In this document: in pieces, positions 1 to 8,483 of the stretch
Position numbering within the stretch: the first letter of the stretch is position 1
How the letters are laid out: the number at the start of each line of letters is the position of its first letter
Assembly (NCBI RefSeq): GCF_029360585.1
Contig: NZ_JAQZSJ010000001.1
Coordinates: 62,001 to 126,000 of the forward strand
Direction of reading: 5' to 3'
Length of the DNA stretch: 64,000 nt
From: Cohnella caldifontis
GTDB taxonomy: Bacteria; Bacillota; Bacilli; Paenibacillales; Paenibacillaceae
The notes under the pieces: model-generated
Database searches by the model: none
The model's input: the letters and a program-made list of their open reading frames with translations, nothing else
What the model was told of the DNA's origin: nothing
Made by a program: the position numbers and the translations under genes

Positions 1-783
1 TTTGATTTGGTACCACCATGGATTGACTTTTTTTACGATCGTAAAGGTTTCTCCCGTCTTTAAGTAGCGATATCGATTGCCCTTCAGCGAGGGGCTGTCC
101 AAAAAGGCGACCGATTTCACGACCGTCCCGGTTTTCGATACGGCCGTGCTGTTATTGGAGGAAGCGGAATCGTTAGACGAAGCCGAAATGTTAGACGAAG
201 CCGAATCGTTAGACGAAGCCGAATTGCCGGTTGACGGAGCAGGTGTCGAGCTTGCAGGCGCAACCACGCGCGCAGCCGCTACGTAATGCGTATTCCACCA
301 ACCGGATTTGATGCTGCTGATTCGGACATCGTATAGAGGACTGATATTTTGAAGCACTTGGTCGTTTCCGATATAAATGCCCACGTGTCCGATTTTATCG
401 TAGGTACTTGAATATTTGACGGTTGCGGGGGTAGAAAAGAATACCAGGTCTCCCGGACGAAGCTCGCTTCGCGAAATTTTAATGCCGTCCGCGTATTGCA
501 AACGCGCTCCCCAACGCAGGCGGATACCTTCTTGGGCATATAAATACTTCGTAAAGGAAGAACAATCGAACCACAGCTTAGAAGCGTCATTCACGCCAAA
601 ATGATATTCAACCTTGCCTATCAATTGTTTCCCATGTGCAATGATATCTTGGGCTTCAGCCGAAGTGAGGACCGCGGTACCCGTCGCGGCATAGGCTGAC
701 GGATTGGCGATGAAAAGACTTCCGGTTAAAGCCAGACCAAGCGTGGCTCCGATCATCTTACCCATAATTTTCTTTGGATGCAT
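1..783 (-). CDS. NlpC/P60 (C40) cell-wall hydrolase, C-terminus cut by window edge
   Basis: Secreted cysteine peptidase of the NlpC/P60 family, expected to cut peptidoglycan stem peptides. The frame is open from ATG at 783, behind a GGGAGG ribosome site, to the window edge (261 codons seen). It begins with a signal peptide (KK, hydrophobic core, ending near PSAYA). The catalytic Cys lies in FDCSSFTKYLY, and the catalytic His in IGHVGIYIG. A Ser/Asn/Ala-rich linker made of 6-residue repeats follows, then what looks like the start of an SH3-type domain (TVVKSVAFLDSP). The first residues and motifs are clear. The C-terminal domain is incomplete, so the attachment mode is an inference. Confidence 0.85.
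   Translation of the reverse strand, partial: MHPKKIMGKMIGATLGLALTGSLFIANPSAYAATGTAVLTSAEAQDIIAHGKQLIGKVEYHFGVNDASKLWFDCSSFTKYLYAQEGIRLRWGARLQYADGIKISRSELRPGDLVFFSTPATVKYSSTYDKIGHVGIYIGNDQVLQNISPLYDVRISSIKSGWWNTHYVAAARVVAPASSTPAPSTGNSASSNDSASSNISASSNDSASSNNSTAVSKTGTVVKSVAFLDSPSLKGNRYRYLKTGETFTIVKKVNPWWYQIK
169..222. repeat. 18-bp tandem repeat, three copies, in the NlpC/P60 linker
   Basis: Three near-identical 18-bp units built on GTTAGACGAAGCCGA encode the SASSND-type linker of the hydrolase. The unit is a multiple of three, so copy changes would alter linker length without a frameshift. Confidence 0.8.
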
Positions 784-906
784 TGGCTGTTATTCCTCCC
801 AGTAGTAGAATCTAGTTGCTATGTAATGACTATAACATATAGACCTCCTTCGTCTTTGTTCCAAAATCTGCTACAACGACCCCCTCCGAGACGTCGCGGA
901 ATACAA

Positions 907-947
907 AAAAAGCCCATCCGCCTCCCTGCCAGGGGAGCGAATGGGCT
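907..947 (-). terminator. Rho-independent terminator
   Basis: On the minus strand AGCCCATTCGCTCCC pairs with the later GGGAGGCGGATGGGCT and is followed by seven T. It lies just downstream of the YheC/YheD-like gene and ends its transcript before the NlpC/P60 gene. Confidence 0.85.
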
Positions 948-959
948 CAGATGAATCAG

Positions 960-1718
960 CTAAATTTTACCCGTAAAATGTCTATGATATTGCGTTGTAG
1001 GGGCAGTAGCCAGAATCTGATGGTAATAACTCTTATCTTTCAACCTCTTAAAGAATGCGATAGCGGGTTTTTCGTTCGCTTCGAACACCCATGTATTCCC
1101 TTTACGGTCAACAGCCATGTCAAAGCCGTATGTTCGAATCCCATATGCCATTCCCAACTTTCTGGCCGCGCGCAGGCAAATTTGTTCCATTCGATTCAGA
1201 ATTGCCTTAGAACGGCTTTTCGAAAATGTATGGGTTAATGCGCTTATTGCCGGAAGAACATACCCCTTGCTTCTTGCCGTATTCGTGATGATCCGATTAG
1301 GCCCGGCAACTTTGGCGAGTTTACCGGTGATGGTCCAAGGAACGCCCTTTTTTCTCTGTACCATGATACGCAAGTCGAATGGGCGGCCTTTTACTCTACA
1401 CATGGAAATGTAACGTTGTACGATGTAGGGTTTACGCGAAGTATACGGTCTCAAAAAATCCAACGCGGCTGTTTGACTGGAGAAGACTCTCCGATTCGTT
1501 CCAACATGAATCAGGTATTTTCCCGAAGATCTTCGGGACACTTTGATTACCCCTGCACCGCCTAAACCCCAATTCGGCTTGACGATTACGGTCCCATACC
1601 GGTTAATCATCCGATTAAAGCTTTCCCCTGTGAAAAATTTCGTATCCGGGATCGATGAACGAACGAAGGGATCCGTTTTCATTATCTGAGCATACGCGTA
1701 TTTCCCTCGTTTCCTCAA
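960..1718 (-). CDS. YheC/YheD family ATP-grasp protein (spore-coat associated type)
   Basis: 252-residue ATP-grasp protein resembling the Bacillus YheC/YheD family, which is linked to the endospore coat. Visible motifs are a nucleotide-binding stretch (VIVKPNWGLGGAGVIKV, about residues 44-60), RPFDLRIMVQRK in the middle and GFDMAVDRKGNTWVFEANEK near the end, matching the metal- and ATP-binding Asp/Glu/Asn region of the fold. ATP-grasp enzymes join a carboxylate to an amine through an acyl phosphate, but this protein's substrate is unknown. It is shorter than full-length YheC/D and probably represents the catalytic core. It is a single-gene unit with its own terminator. Confidence 0.8.
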   Translation of the reverse strand: MRKRGKYAYAQIMKTDPFVRSSIPDTKFFTGESFNRMINRYGTVIVKPNWGLGGAGVIKVSRRSSGKYLIHVGTNRRVFSSQTAALDFLRPYTSRKPYIVQRYISMCRVKGRPFDLRIMVQRKKGVPWTITGKLAKVAGPNRIITNTARSKGYVLPAISALTHTFSKSRSKAILNRMEQICLRAARKLGMAYGIRTYGFDMAVDRKGNTWVFEANEKPAIAFFKRLKDKSYYHQILATAPTTQYHRHFTGKI

Positions 1719-1843
1719 GATACGGCCTCCAATTCATGTAAGAAGTCATTTGCATGTTTATCATATGGTTTTCTAACGGTTCTGATTGAGCCATCAGACC
1801 ATTTCATAATCAGGTCTCGGCTCTCCGGCTGATCTGACAATAC

Positions 1844-1875
1844 AAAAAGCCGCGAAGGGGACCCCCTCCAGCGGC
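1844..1875 (-). terminator. Rho-independent terminator of yneA-like gene
   Basis: Minus-strand hairpin GCCGC...GGGG / CCCC...GCGGC followed by TTTTTG, about 100 bp past the stop of the LysM gene. Confidence 0.7.
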
Positions 1876-1976
1876 ACGGTTGGTTAATGAAATGAATCGG
1901 TTGTCCATCAACCCGATATATTCGAAAAATATCGAGAACATTCGTTCTTATTCCTTGATATCCGATAGCCGAATAT

Positions 1977-2279
1977 TCAAGGCAAGATTTCGGCAGGGAC
2001 GATCAAAGCTTGTCCGCTCCGCAGCGAAGCGTTCGACAGGTCGTTGCGTTTCATCAACAGGTGAACCGCTTTGCGCGTATCCATGGACGGCTTCTTGACG
2101 GACGACGCCAGCTTCCAGAGCGTATCGCCGGTGTCCGCATAGATGACGACTTCGGAAGCGGCGGCAGGCCGTACATCCTCTTCCGACGCGAACGTATGTG
2201 CCCAGGACAGACCGACCAGCAGCAGCACGAACGCCAGGGAGAAAAATACGGCTCTCGCCAATCGCAGCTCCTTCCCCAT
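1977..2279 (-). CDS. yneA: SOS-induced cell division suppressor, LysM protein
   Basis: 100-residue membrane-anchored protein. It has one N-terminal transmembrane segment (ARAVFFSLAFVLLLVGLSWA) and a LysM-like domain (VVIYADTGDTLWKLASS through SGQALIVPAEI). In Bacillus, YneA is encoded divergently from lexA and delays division during the SOS response; this gene has the same position and architecture. Start chosen at ATG 2279 (MGKELRLAR), behind GGAAAGGA. The frame stays open further upstream but without a ribosome site, and that extension would cross the promoter region. The promoter carries LexA-type boxes, so LexA repression is expected. Confidence 0.85.
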   Translation of the reverse strand: MGKELRLARAVFFSLAFVLLLVGLSWAHTFASEEDVRPAAASEVVIYADTGDTLWKLASSVKKPSMDTRKAVHLLMKRNDLSNASLRSGQALIVPAEILP

Positions 2280-2386
2280 ATCCTTTCCGGTAGAAGATTC
2301 TCTATGTACCACGTTCGTTCGTCCCGAAGCGGACGGTGCGGGAACGGAATTCAATGCCCAAGCTTGTACCATAATGGCATGCACCC

Positions 2387-2499
2387 CAAACGTTTGTTCT
2401 GATTGGCTATGAGCACATCATAACACGAACATACGTTTGAGTCAACGATTTTCGGAACGTTTGTTCGGTAGAACGAATGTTTGTGCGAACTCGGGTTCT
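2387..2499. promoter_or_regulatory. Five LexA-box-like operators between yneA and lexA
   Basis: Five 14-mers resemble the Bacillus consensus CGAAC-N4-GTTCG: CAAACGTTTGTTCT (2387), CGAACATACGTTTG (2426), GGAACGTTTGTTCG (2454), AGAACGAATGTTTG (2470) and CGAACTCGGGTTCT (2486). The last three start exactly 16 bp apart. Boxes 1 and 2 flank the yneA core promoter; boxes 4 and 5 overlap the -35 of lexA. Confidence 0.8.
2417..2445 (-). promoter_or_regulatory. yneA promoter with LexA box in the spacer
   Basis: On the minus strand a -35 TTGACT (2445-2440) and a -10 TATGAT (2422-2417) are 17 bp apart. The spacer contains the LexA-like box CGAACATACGTTTG (2426-2439), so bound LexA would cover the core promoter. 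Confidence 0.8.
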
Positions 2500-2509
2500 G
2501 TGTTATAAT
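2481..2509 (+). promoter_or_regulatory. lexA promoter
   Basis: TTGTGC (2481-2486) and TATAAT (2504-2509) are 17 bp apart, 36 bp before the lexA start. LexA-like boxes overlap the -35, consistent with autorepression. Confidence 0.75.
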
Positions 2510-2544
2510 TTGTCATAATGAAACGTACATAGGGAGGGCCACAC

Positions 2545-3165
2545 GTGTCCAAGATGTCCAATCGCCAGAACGCGATCCTGGAATTCATTAAGAACGAAGT
2601 CCGCGAGAAAGGCTATCCCCCTTCCGTCCGCGAGATCGGCGAAGCCGTCGGACTGGCTTCCAGTTCCACGGTGCACGGGCACCTCGACCGGCTGGAGAAG
2701 AAGGGCCTGATCCGCCGCGACCCGACCAAACCCCGCGCCATCGAGATTTTGGATGACGATGACTCTCCATACGCGCTTGCTCCTTCCGTCCGTCCCGTCC
2801 CGATCGTCGGCAAAGTCACCGCGGGCGTGCCGATCACCGCGACGGAGAACATCGAGGAATACTTTCCGCTGCCGGTCCATATGGTAGGCGACCAGCCGGT
2901 CTTCATGCTCTCCGTCGTCGGCGAGAGCATGATCGAGGCGGGCATCCATAACGGCGATTACGTCATCGTACGCCAGCAGCAGACGGCCAATAACGGAGAC
3001 ATCGTGGTGGCCATGACGGAAGAGAACGAAGCGACCGTCAAGACGTTCTACAAAGAACGCGACCATATCCGGCTCCAGCCGGAAAACTCCACGATGGAGC
3101 CGATCCGGCTCAAAAACGTAAGCATCCTGGGAAAGGTCGTCGGCTTGATCCGGTCGTTCATGTGA
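2545..3165 (+). CDS. lexA: SOS repressor LexA
   Basis: 206-residue LexA, the repressor that cleaves itself when RecA filaments form. Residues 1-70 form the winged-helix DNA-binding domain ([23 protein letters not shown]...). The Ala93-Gly94 cleavage site sits in KVTAGVP, the nucleophile is Ser128 in [10 protein letters not shown] and the general base is Lys166 in ATVKTFY. The GTG at 2545 is used because AGGGAGG ends 7 nt before it; the in-frame ATG at 2554 would be 16 nt away. It is divergent from yneA and under the LexA boxes described above. Confidence 0.97.
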   Translation: MSKMSNRQNAILEFIKNEVREKGYPPSVREIGEAVGLASSSTVHGHLDRLEKKGLIRRDPTKPRAIEILDDDDSPYALAPSVRPVPIVGKVTAGVPITATENIEEYFPLPVHMVGDQPVFMLSVVGESMIEAGIHNGDYVIVRQQQTANNGDIVVAMTEENEATVKTFYKERDHIRLQPENSTMEPIRLKNVSILGKVVGLIRSFM

Positions 3166-3294
3166 GCGCATTCCATTGTCACGGCTTAGCGCGTTCCGCT
3201 TTACACGGTCCATCTTGCGCGAAAGACACCCCTATACGCCCGATATTACTTTGGACAAGCGTTCCCTCTTGACCCGGCCTTCATCGACATGGAC

Positions 3295-3327
3295 GAACTC
3301 CCGCGCAGGCGCTGCTGGCGGGAGTTC
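3295..3327 (+). terminator. Hairpin between lexA and csaA, possible terminator
   Basis: A perfect 10-bp stem (GAACTCCCGC / GCGGGAGTTC, loop 3305-3317) is followed only by CATTATTT. It could end the lexA transcript weakly or shape the csaA leader. Confidence 0.45.
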
Positions 3328-3377
3328 CATTATTTACAGGGGATATGGAAACGCCGAGAAAAAGGAGTCATGCACGA

Positions 3378-3707
3378 ATGGCAACGATCGAAGATTTTCT
3401 GAAACTGGACATCCGGATCGGAACGGTGGTCAAAGCAGAACCTTTCCCGGAAGCGCGCAAACCCGCGATCAAACTGGAAATCGATTTCGGCGAACTCGGC
3501 TTGAAGCGTTCTTCCGCGCAAATCACGAAAAGGTACGAACCCGAGCAGCTGATCGGCCGTCAAGTAGCCGCTGTCGTCAACTTCCCCGCGCGGCGGATTA
3601 CGGGATTCGAATCGGAGGTATTGGTGCTCGGCGGCGTTCCGGCGGAAGGGGACGTCGTGCTGCTCAGGCCGGACGGGACCGTCCCTAACGGCACGCCGAT
3701 CGCTTAA
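3378..3707 (+). CDS. csaA: CsaA-like tRNA-binding / chaperone protein
   Basis: 109-residue protein of the CsaA family: a single tRNA-binding OB-fold like the MetRS C-terminal and Arc1p/EMAP domain. Bacillus CsaA has export-related chaperone activity and forms dimers. Recognisable segments are [49 protein letters not shown] and ESEVLVLG, which cover the whole family length. Start chosen at ATG 3378, 10 nt after AAAGGAG, giving the usual MATIEDF-type N-terminus; an earlier in-frame start would add eleven residues without a ribosome site. Confidence 0.9.
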   Translation: MATIEDFLKLDIRIGTVVKAEPFPEARKPAIKLEIDFGELGLKRSSAQITKRYEPEQLIGRQVAAVVNFPARRITGFESEVLVLGGVPAEGDVVLLRPDGTVPNGTPIA

Positions 3708-3812
3708 TCTTTGAGGCCGGAGGCTGCAGCGGGAGTTTCTCCCTCCGCACAACCGTTGGCATCCCTCTCCCCCACCCACGGCTTGACTTACGCTCCCGCC
3801 CTATGCCGATAA

Positions 3813-3859
3813 AGAAAAGGGGCTGCCCTCGGGTCCATTCGACCCTGAGGCAGCCCCTT
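3813..3859 (-). terminator. Rho-independent terminator of glnA
   Basis: A long minus-strand hairpin (AAGGGGCTGCC..., paired with GGCAGCCCCTT) is followed by TTTCTTT, 16 bp past the glnA stop. It also separates glnA from the convergent csaA. Confidence 0.9.
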
Positions 3860-3874
3860 CCCATTCTCATGCGA

Positions 3875-5203
3875 TCAATAGTTCGTCATGTACTGATCGC
3901 GTTCCCACTGGTGGACTTGCGTGCGGTACATATCCCACTCGATTTCCTTCAACTCGTAGAAATGGCTGAGCGCATGATCGCCGAGCGCGTCGCAGATGAC
4001 TTCGTCGCGGAGCATCTCCTTCAGCGCGGTGATCAGGTTTTCCGGCAGGCTTTGGATGCCGGACTCCTCCAGCTCTTCCCCGCTCATCACGTAGATGTTG
4101 CGGTCGACCGGGGCCGGCAGCGGCGTCTTGTTCTTGATGCCGTCCAGACCGGCTTTCAGCATGACGGCCAGCGCGAGATACGGATTGGCGGCCGGGTCCG
4201 GGCTGCGCACCTCGATGCGCGTGCTGAGCCCGCGGGAAGCCGGGATGCGGACCATCGGGCTGCGGTTGCTCGCGGACCAAGCGACGTAGGACGGCGCTTC
4301 GTAACCCGGAACAAGACGTTTGTACGAGTTGACCGTCGGGTTCGTGATGGCGGCGAAGCCGCGGGCATGGGCCAGAATGCCGGCCATGTAATGGCGGGCG
4401 ACCGCGCTCAGGCCGAGCTTGTCGTTCTCGTCGTAGAACGCGTTCTCCTTGCCGCGGAACAGCGATTGGTGGCAGTGCATGCCGGAGCCGTTGACGCCGA
4501 ACAGCGGCTTGGGCATGAACGTGGCATGCAGGCCGTGCTGGCGGGCGATCGTTTTGACGACCAGCTTGAACGTCTGGATCTGGTCCGCCGCCTTGATGGC
4601 ATTCGCGTATTTGAAGTCGATCTCGTGTTGTCCCGGCGCCACTTCGTGGTGGGAAGCTTCGATTTCGAAGCCCATTTCTTCCAGGGTCAGCACGATGTCG
4701 CGGCGGCAATTCTCCCCGAGGTCCGTCGGCGCCAGGTCGAAGTAGCCGCCCTGGTCGTTCAGCTCCGTCGTCGGGTTGCCCTTCTCGTCGGTCTTGAACA
4801 GGAAAAATTCCGGCTCCGGCCCTACGTTCATGGCCGTGAAACCCATCTCCTCCGCCTCTTGGAGCGCCCGCTTCAGGATGCCGCGGGGATCGCCCGCGAA
4901 CGGCGTGCCGTCCGGCATGTAAATATCGCAGATGAGCCGCGCGATGCGGTCTTCCGTCACCCAGGGGAACACGACCCAGGTGTCGAGATCCGGGTATAGG
5001 TACATATCCGATTCTTCGATGCGGACGTAACCCTCGATCGAGGAGCCGTCGAACATCATTTTGTTATCCAGCGCTTTTTCCAATTGGCTAACCGGAATTT
5101 CCAGGTTTTTGATCGTGCCCAGCAAATCGGTGAATTGAAGACGGATAAAACGGACGTTCTGTTCCTTGGCGTTGCGCAAAATGTCGTCGCGAGTGAAACC
5201 CAT
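3875..5203 (-). CDS. glnA: Glutamine synthetase, type I
   Basis: 442-residue GSI-alpha enzyme that makes glutamine from glutamate, ammonia and ATP as a dodecamer. Family landmarks: [19 protein letters not shown] near residues 49-67, the metal- and glutamate-site segment PEPEFFLF, the ATP-site segment [14 protein letters not shown] and [16 protein letters not shown] in the C-terminal half. The length and absence of an adenylylation region fit the Firmicute feedback-inhibited form. In Bacillus this enzyme also binds GlnR to signal nitrogen excess. It lies 37 bp downstream of glnR with AAGGAGG before its ATG, forming the glnRA operon. Confidence 0.97.
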   Translation of the reverse strand: MGFTRDDILRNAKEQNVRFIRLQFTDLLGTIKNLEIPVSQLEKALDNKMMFDGSSIEGYVRIEESDMYLYPDLDTWVVFPWVTEDRIARLICDIYMPDGTPFAGDPRGILKRALQEAEEMGFTAMNVGPEPEFFLFKTDEKGNPTTELNDQGGYFDLAPTDLGENCRRDIVLTLEEMGFEIEASHHEVAPGQHEIDFKYANAIKAADQIQTFKLVVKTIARQHGLHATFMPKPLFGVNGSGMHCHQSLFRGKENAFYDENDKLGLSAVARHYMAGILAHARGFAAITNPTVNSYKRLVPGYEAPSYVAWSASNRSPMVRIPASRGLSTRIEVRSPDPAANPYLALAVMLKAGLDGIKNKTPLPAPVDRNIYVMSGEELEESGIQSLPENLITALKEMLRDEVICDALGDHALSHFYELKEIEWDMYRTQVHQWERDQYMTNY

Positions 5204-5240
5204 ATTCCTGACAGCCTCCTTAAGAACGCGACCTTACGGT

Positions 5241-5660
5241 CTACTTGGTTTTGAAGAAACGGGAAAGCTCGCCTTGAATCAAAGAGACCTGTCCGGGCCG
5301 CTTGCTGCCCGACATCAGTTGCTGCTTGAGCATGCGATGCAGCTGCGAGTCGGTCATCTCCCGGCGTTTGACTTCCGACTGCTCGTTGATGACGGTCGGT
5401 TCGTTCGATCCGTCGCCGGCCGGGTGCATCACCTGCTTGATTCCCGCGATGTTGACGCCCTTCTCGATGAGCGCCTTGATTTCGAGCAGCCTCTCCACGT
5501 CATTGAAGGAGAAAAGGCGTTGGTTGCCCGCGGTCCGGGCGGGTTGGATCAACTCATGCTGCTCGTAATAGCGGATTTGGCGCGCCGTCAGGTCCGTCAG
5601 CTTCATGACGATGCCGATCGGAAAAAGCGCCATGTTCCTGCGTATTTCATCGCCAGCCAT
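5241..5660 (-). CDS. glnR: Nitrogen regulator GlnR (MerR family)
   Basis: 139-residue MerR-type repressor. The winged-helix region covers IGIVMKLTDLTARQIRYYEQHELIQPARTAG in segments (about residues 15-45) and RLFSFNDVERL. The C-terminal tail ending VSLIQGELSRFF matches the GlnR/TnrA tail that contacts feedback-inhibited glutamine synthetase. Its place directly upstream of glnA supports GlnR over other MerR members. A GlnR-type box lies just upstream of its promoter, implying autoregulation. Confidence 0.94.
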   Translation of the reverse strand: MAGDEIRRNMALFPIGIVMKLTDLTARQIRYYEQHELIQPARTAGNQRLFSFNDVERLLEIKALIEKGVNIAGIKQVMHPAGDGSNEPTVINEQSEVKRREMTDSQLHRMLKQQLMSGSKRPGQVSLIQGELSRFFKTK

Positions 5661-5704
5661 GTCATATCAACCTTCCATCAGGACTAATGGTTGAAGCCAC
5701 TTTC

Positions 5705-5754
5705 ATTGTAGCGTTCTTCCAAAAACGTGTCAAGGAATGTAAGGTTTAATGACC
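5705..5754 (-). promoter_or_regulatory. glnRA promoter with GlnR/TnrA-type box
   Basis: The minus-strand promoter has TTGACA (5733-5728) and TACAAT (5710-5705), 17 bp apart. Just upstream, 5738-5754 reads TGTAA-N7-TGACC on the plus strand, one base from the GlnR/TnrA consensus TGTNA-N7-TNACA. Position and sequence together support GlnR autoregulation. Confidence 0.8.
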
Positions 5755-5832
5755 GAATCGGGTGGGAATCCGCACGTTTTGGAGCTTTTGCCGTCAAACG
5801 CCGCTTTCTGGCGTTTCGAGCAAGCCAGGTAA

Positions 5833-7119
5833 TCATGATCGCGATCCCATGCTCAAATATCCTTTGGCCGCCAAATCCTCGCAAGCCTGCCGAACGGCCA
5901 GCTTCACGTGCGCGTATGTCAAACCGCCTTGCATATAGGCAATGTAGGGTTCGCGGATCGGCGCGTCGGCCGACAACTCCAAGCTGCCGCCCTGGATGAA
6001 CGTGCCGGCCGCCATGATGACGGGATGCTCGTACCCCGGCATGTCCCACGGCTCCGGCACGACGTGAGCGTCGACCGCGGCCGCTTTCTGGACGGCCTGC
6101 ACGAAGGCGATCAGCGGTTCCGCGGAGGGGAATCGGATCGCCTGGATCAGATCCGTCCGGGGATCGCTCCAGCGCGGATGCGTCTGGAAGCCGAGCCGTT
6201 CGAACACCGCCGCCGCGAAAATGCTTCCTTTCACTGCTTGACCCACCATTAGAGGAGCGAGGAACAGCCCCTGGAACAGCGAGCGCGTCGTGCCCAGCAT
6301 GGCGCCGACTTCACCGCCGATCCCGGGTGCCGTAATCCGGTAGGCCGCCAGCTCCACCAAATCCGCCCGGCCCGCGATGTATCCGCCGCTCGGCGCCAAC
6401 CCGCCGCCCGGGTTCTTGATCAAAGAGCCCGCGATCAGGTCGACTCCGGCTTCCGGCGGCTCGATCTCCTCCGTAAACTCGCCATAGCAGTTATCGACGA
6501 ATACGATGCCGTCCGGTGCCAGCTCCTTGATCCGGCGCACCATCTCCCCGATCTGCCCAACGGTAAAAGAAGGACGCCAGCTGTAGCCGCGAGACCGCTG
6601 GATCGCGAAAACTTTCGTTCGTTCCGTCACCGCCCGCCTTACGCCTTCCCAGTCCACGGAGCCGTCCTCCCGGAGGCCGACCGTGCGGCAAACGACGCCC
6701 CAGTCGGACAGCGAACCCGTGCCGTCGTCCGGTTTGCCGATGACCTTATGCAAGGTGTCGTACGGGCTTCCGGTCACGAACAGCAGCTCGTCGCCGGGGC
6801 GGAGGCACCCGAACAGCGCCGCCGATATCGTGTGCGTGCCCGACACCAGGTGCGGCCGGACGATCGCCGCCTCCGCGCCGAACACGTCGGCATACACGAG
6901 GTCAAGCACCTCGCGTCCTCTGTCGTTGTACCCGTAGCCGGTGGAACCGGCAAAATGATAATCGCTGACTTTCTGTTTCTGAAAGGCGCGGATGACTTTC
7001 TCCTGGTTTTTTTCCACGATCGCGTCCGCCCCGTACAGCCGTTCCCGCGCCGTTTCCTCCGCCGCCTTCGACCATCGTTCCCATAACGCGGGGAACCTTT
7101 CCCCGATCCGATCCGTCAC
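5833..7119 (-). CDS. PLP-dependent methionine gamma-lyase family protein (aluminium-resistance type, YnbB-like)
   Basis: 428-residue fold-type I PLP enzyme of the family often labelled aluminium resistance protein or methionine gamma-lyase family. Evidence includes HLVSGTHTISAALFGCLRPGDEL for the cofactor phosphate region, VFVDNCYGEFTEE with the PLP-pairing Asp and SLIKNPGGGLAPSGGYIAG with the presumed Schiff-base Lys. No reaction has been firmly established for this branch. In Bacillus the same gene (ynbB) stands between hflX and glnR, exactly as here. GTG start at 7119 behind AAGGAGAG. Confidence 0.85.
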   Translation of the reverse strand: MTDRIGERFPALWERWSKAAEETARERLYGADAIVEKNQEKVIRAFQKQKVSDYHFAGSTGYGYNDRGREVLDLVYADVFGAEAAIVRPHLVSGTHTISAALFGCLRPGDELLFVTGSPYDTLHKVIGKPDDGTGSLSDWGVVCRTVGLREDGSVDWEGVRRAVTERTKVFAIQRSRGYSWRPSFTVGQIGEMVRRIKELAPDGIVFVDNCYGEFTEEIEPPEAGVDLIAGSLIKNPGGGLAPSGGYIAGRADLVELAAYRITAPGIGGEVGAMLGTTRSLFQGLFLAPLMVGQAVKGSIFAAAVFERLGFQTHPRWSDPRTDLIQAIRFPSAEPLIAFVQAVQKAAAVDAHVVPEPWDMPGYEHPVIMAAGTFIQGGSLELSADAPIREPYIAYMQGGLTYAHVKLAVRQACEDLAAKGYLSMGSRS

Positions 7120-7149
7120 GCTCTCCGCTCTCCTTGCCCCTGTCGTAGA

Positions 7150-8457
7150 TTACATCTGCCGTTCATCCGGTTCGCCGAGTCGGAACGGTTCCAGCGGCCG
7201 GCCCCATTTCTCCATGTCCGCCGGGTTCAAGCGGACCGTCATCAGCAGCCAATCCTCGGACGCCTCCGACTCCGTCACTTCCCCGACGCGGTACGCGAGC
7301 GAGGCGAGGTCCCCGCGGGCGGCGGGGATGCGCAGCCGGCACGTCTCGCCCAGCAGCTTGTCCTCGATCTTCGCCCGCAGCCGTTCCAAATCCCGTTCGT
7401 TCAGCGCGCTCATCCGGATCGCGTCCGTCCCGCCGCCGAGCAGCGAAAGCGACGCAGGGGAGCACAAATCGATTTTGTTCCATACCGGAAGCGTCGGTTT
7501 CCCTGCCGCGCCCAATTCCGCAAGCACTTCCTCCACGACCGCCTTCTGGCGTTCCCGCATCGGAGACGAAGCGTCCATGACGTAAAGCAGCAGATCGGCT
7601 TCGTTCGCTTCCTCCAGCGTCGCCCGGAACGCCGCCACCAGATCGTGGGGCAGGTTCTGAATGAAACCGACCGTGTCGGTGAGCACGACTTCCTTGCCGC
7701 TCGGCAGCCGCATCGTGCGCGAAGTCGGATCCAGCGTGGCGAACAGCTTGTCCTCCGCGAGCACGTCCGCTTGGGTCAGCTGACGCAGCAAAGTCGATTT
7801 GCCCGCGTTCGTATACCCGACCAGCGCGACCTGCACGGCGCCCGCCTTGCGGCGGCGCTCCCGGTGAAGCGTCCGGTGCTGCGTTACCGCCTCCAGCTGC
7901 CGCTTCAGCTCGGAGATCCGATTCCGGATATGCCGGCGGTCGGTCTCCAGCTTCGTCTCCCCCGGGCCTCTCGTCCCGATGCCGCCGCCCAGGCGCGATA
8001 AGTTGACGCCGTGCCCGGACAAGCGCGGAAGCAGATAGGACAGCTGAGCCAACTCGACCTGCAGGATGCCTTCCCGGGTTTTCGCCCGACCGGCGAAAAT
8101 ATCCAGGATCAGCTGCGTGCGGTCGATGATTTTCAAATCCAATTCTTCTTCCAGGTTGCGCACCTGAGCGCCGGACAGCTCCTGGTCGAAAATCGCCGTC
8201 TCCGCCCCGGTTTCGGCCGCCAGCGCTTTCAGCTCCTGCACCTTGCCTTTGCCGATGAACCATTTGGAATCCGGAACGTCGCGGAATTGCATGAGGGTGG
8301 AGACGACTTCCACGCCCGCCGTCTCCGCCAGCGCGACGAGCTCTTGGAGCGAGTGTTCGGGATCGGCGCCGCTTCTTCTGATTTCGTCGGTGACGAGGCT
8401 GACGAGCAGCGCCTTCTCTTGCCCGCCGGCCCCCGTTTCGTAGTGGTTCGGTTTCAA
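7150..8457 (-). CDS. hflX: Ribosome-associated GTPase HflX
   Basis: 435-residue translational GTPase that in other bacteria splits stalled or heat-damaged ribosomes. It has the HflX N-terminal domain, a glycine-rich helical linker (LSGHGVNLSRLGGGIGTRGP), then the G domain: G1 VGYTNAGKST, G3 DTVGFIQNLP and G4 NKID. TTG start at 8457, preceded by AAGGGAGACGG; the early residues MKPNHYET have the usual register. Tightly packed between the spoVK-like gene and the PLP enzyme, so probably co-transcribed. Confidence 0.95.
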   Translation of the reverse strand: MKPNHYETGAGGQEKALLVSLVTDEIRRSGADPEHSLQELVALAETAGVEVVSTLMQFRDVPDSKWFIGKGKVQELKALAAETGAETAIFDQELSGAQVRNLEEELDLKIIDRTQLILDIFAGRAKTREGILQVELAQLSYLLPRLSGHGVNLSRLGGGIGTRGPGETKLETDRRHIRNRISELKRQLEAVTQHRTLHRERRRKAGAVQVALVGYTNAGKSTLLRQLTQADVLAEDKLFATLDPTSRTMRLPSGKEVVLTDTVGFIQNLPHDLVAAFRATLEEANEADLLLYVMDASSPMRERQKAVVEEVLAELGAAGKPTLPVWNKIDLCSPASLSLLGGGTDAIRMSALNERDLERLRAKIEDKLLGETCRLRIPAARGDLASLAYRVGEVTESEASEDWLLMTVRLNPADMEKWGRPLEPFRLGEPDERQM

Positions 8458-8483
8458 GTTCCGTCTCCCTTCGATTCCGCGGT

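Noticed and set aside
3803..4999. 398-codon open frame opposite glnA
   Set aside because: It lies antisense to a clearly conserved glutamine synthetase and has Arg/Asp/Val-rich composition typical of shadow frames in GC-rich DNA.
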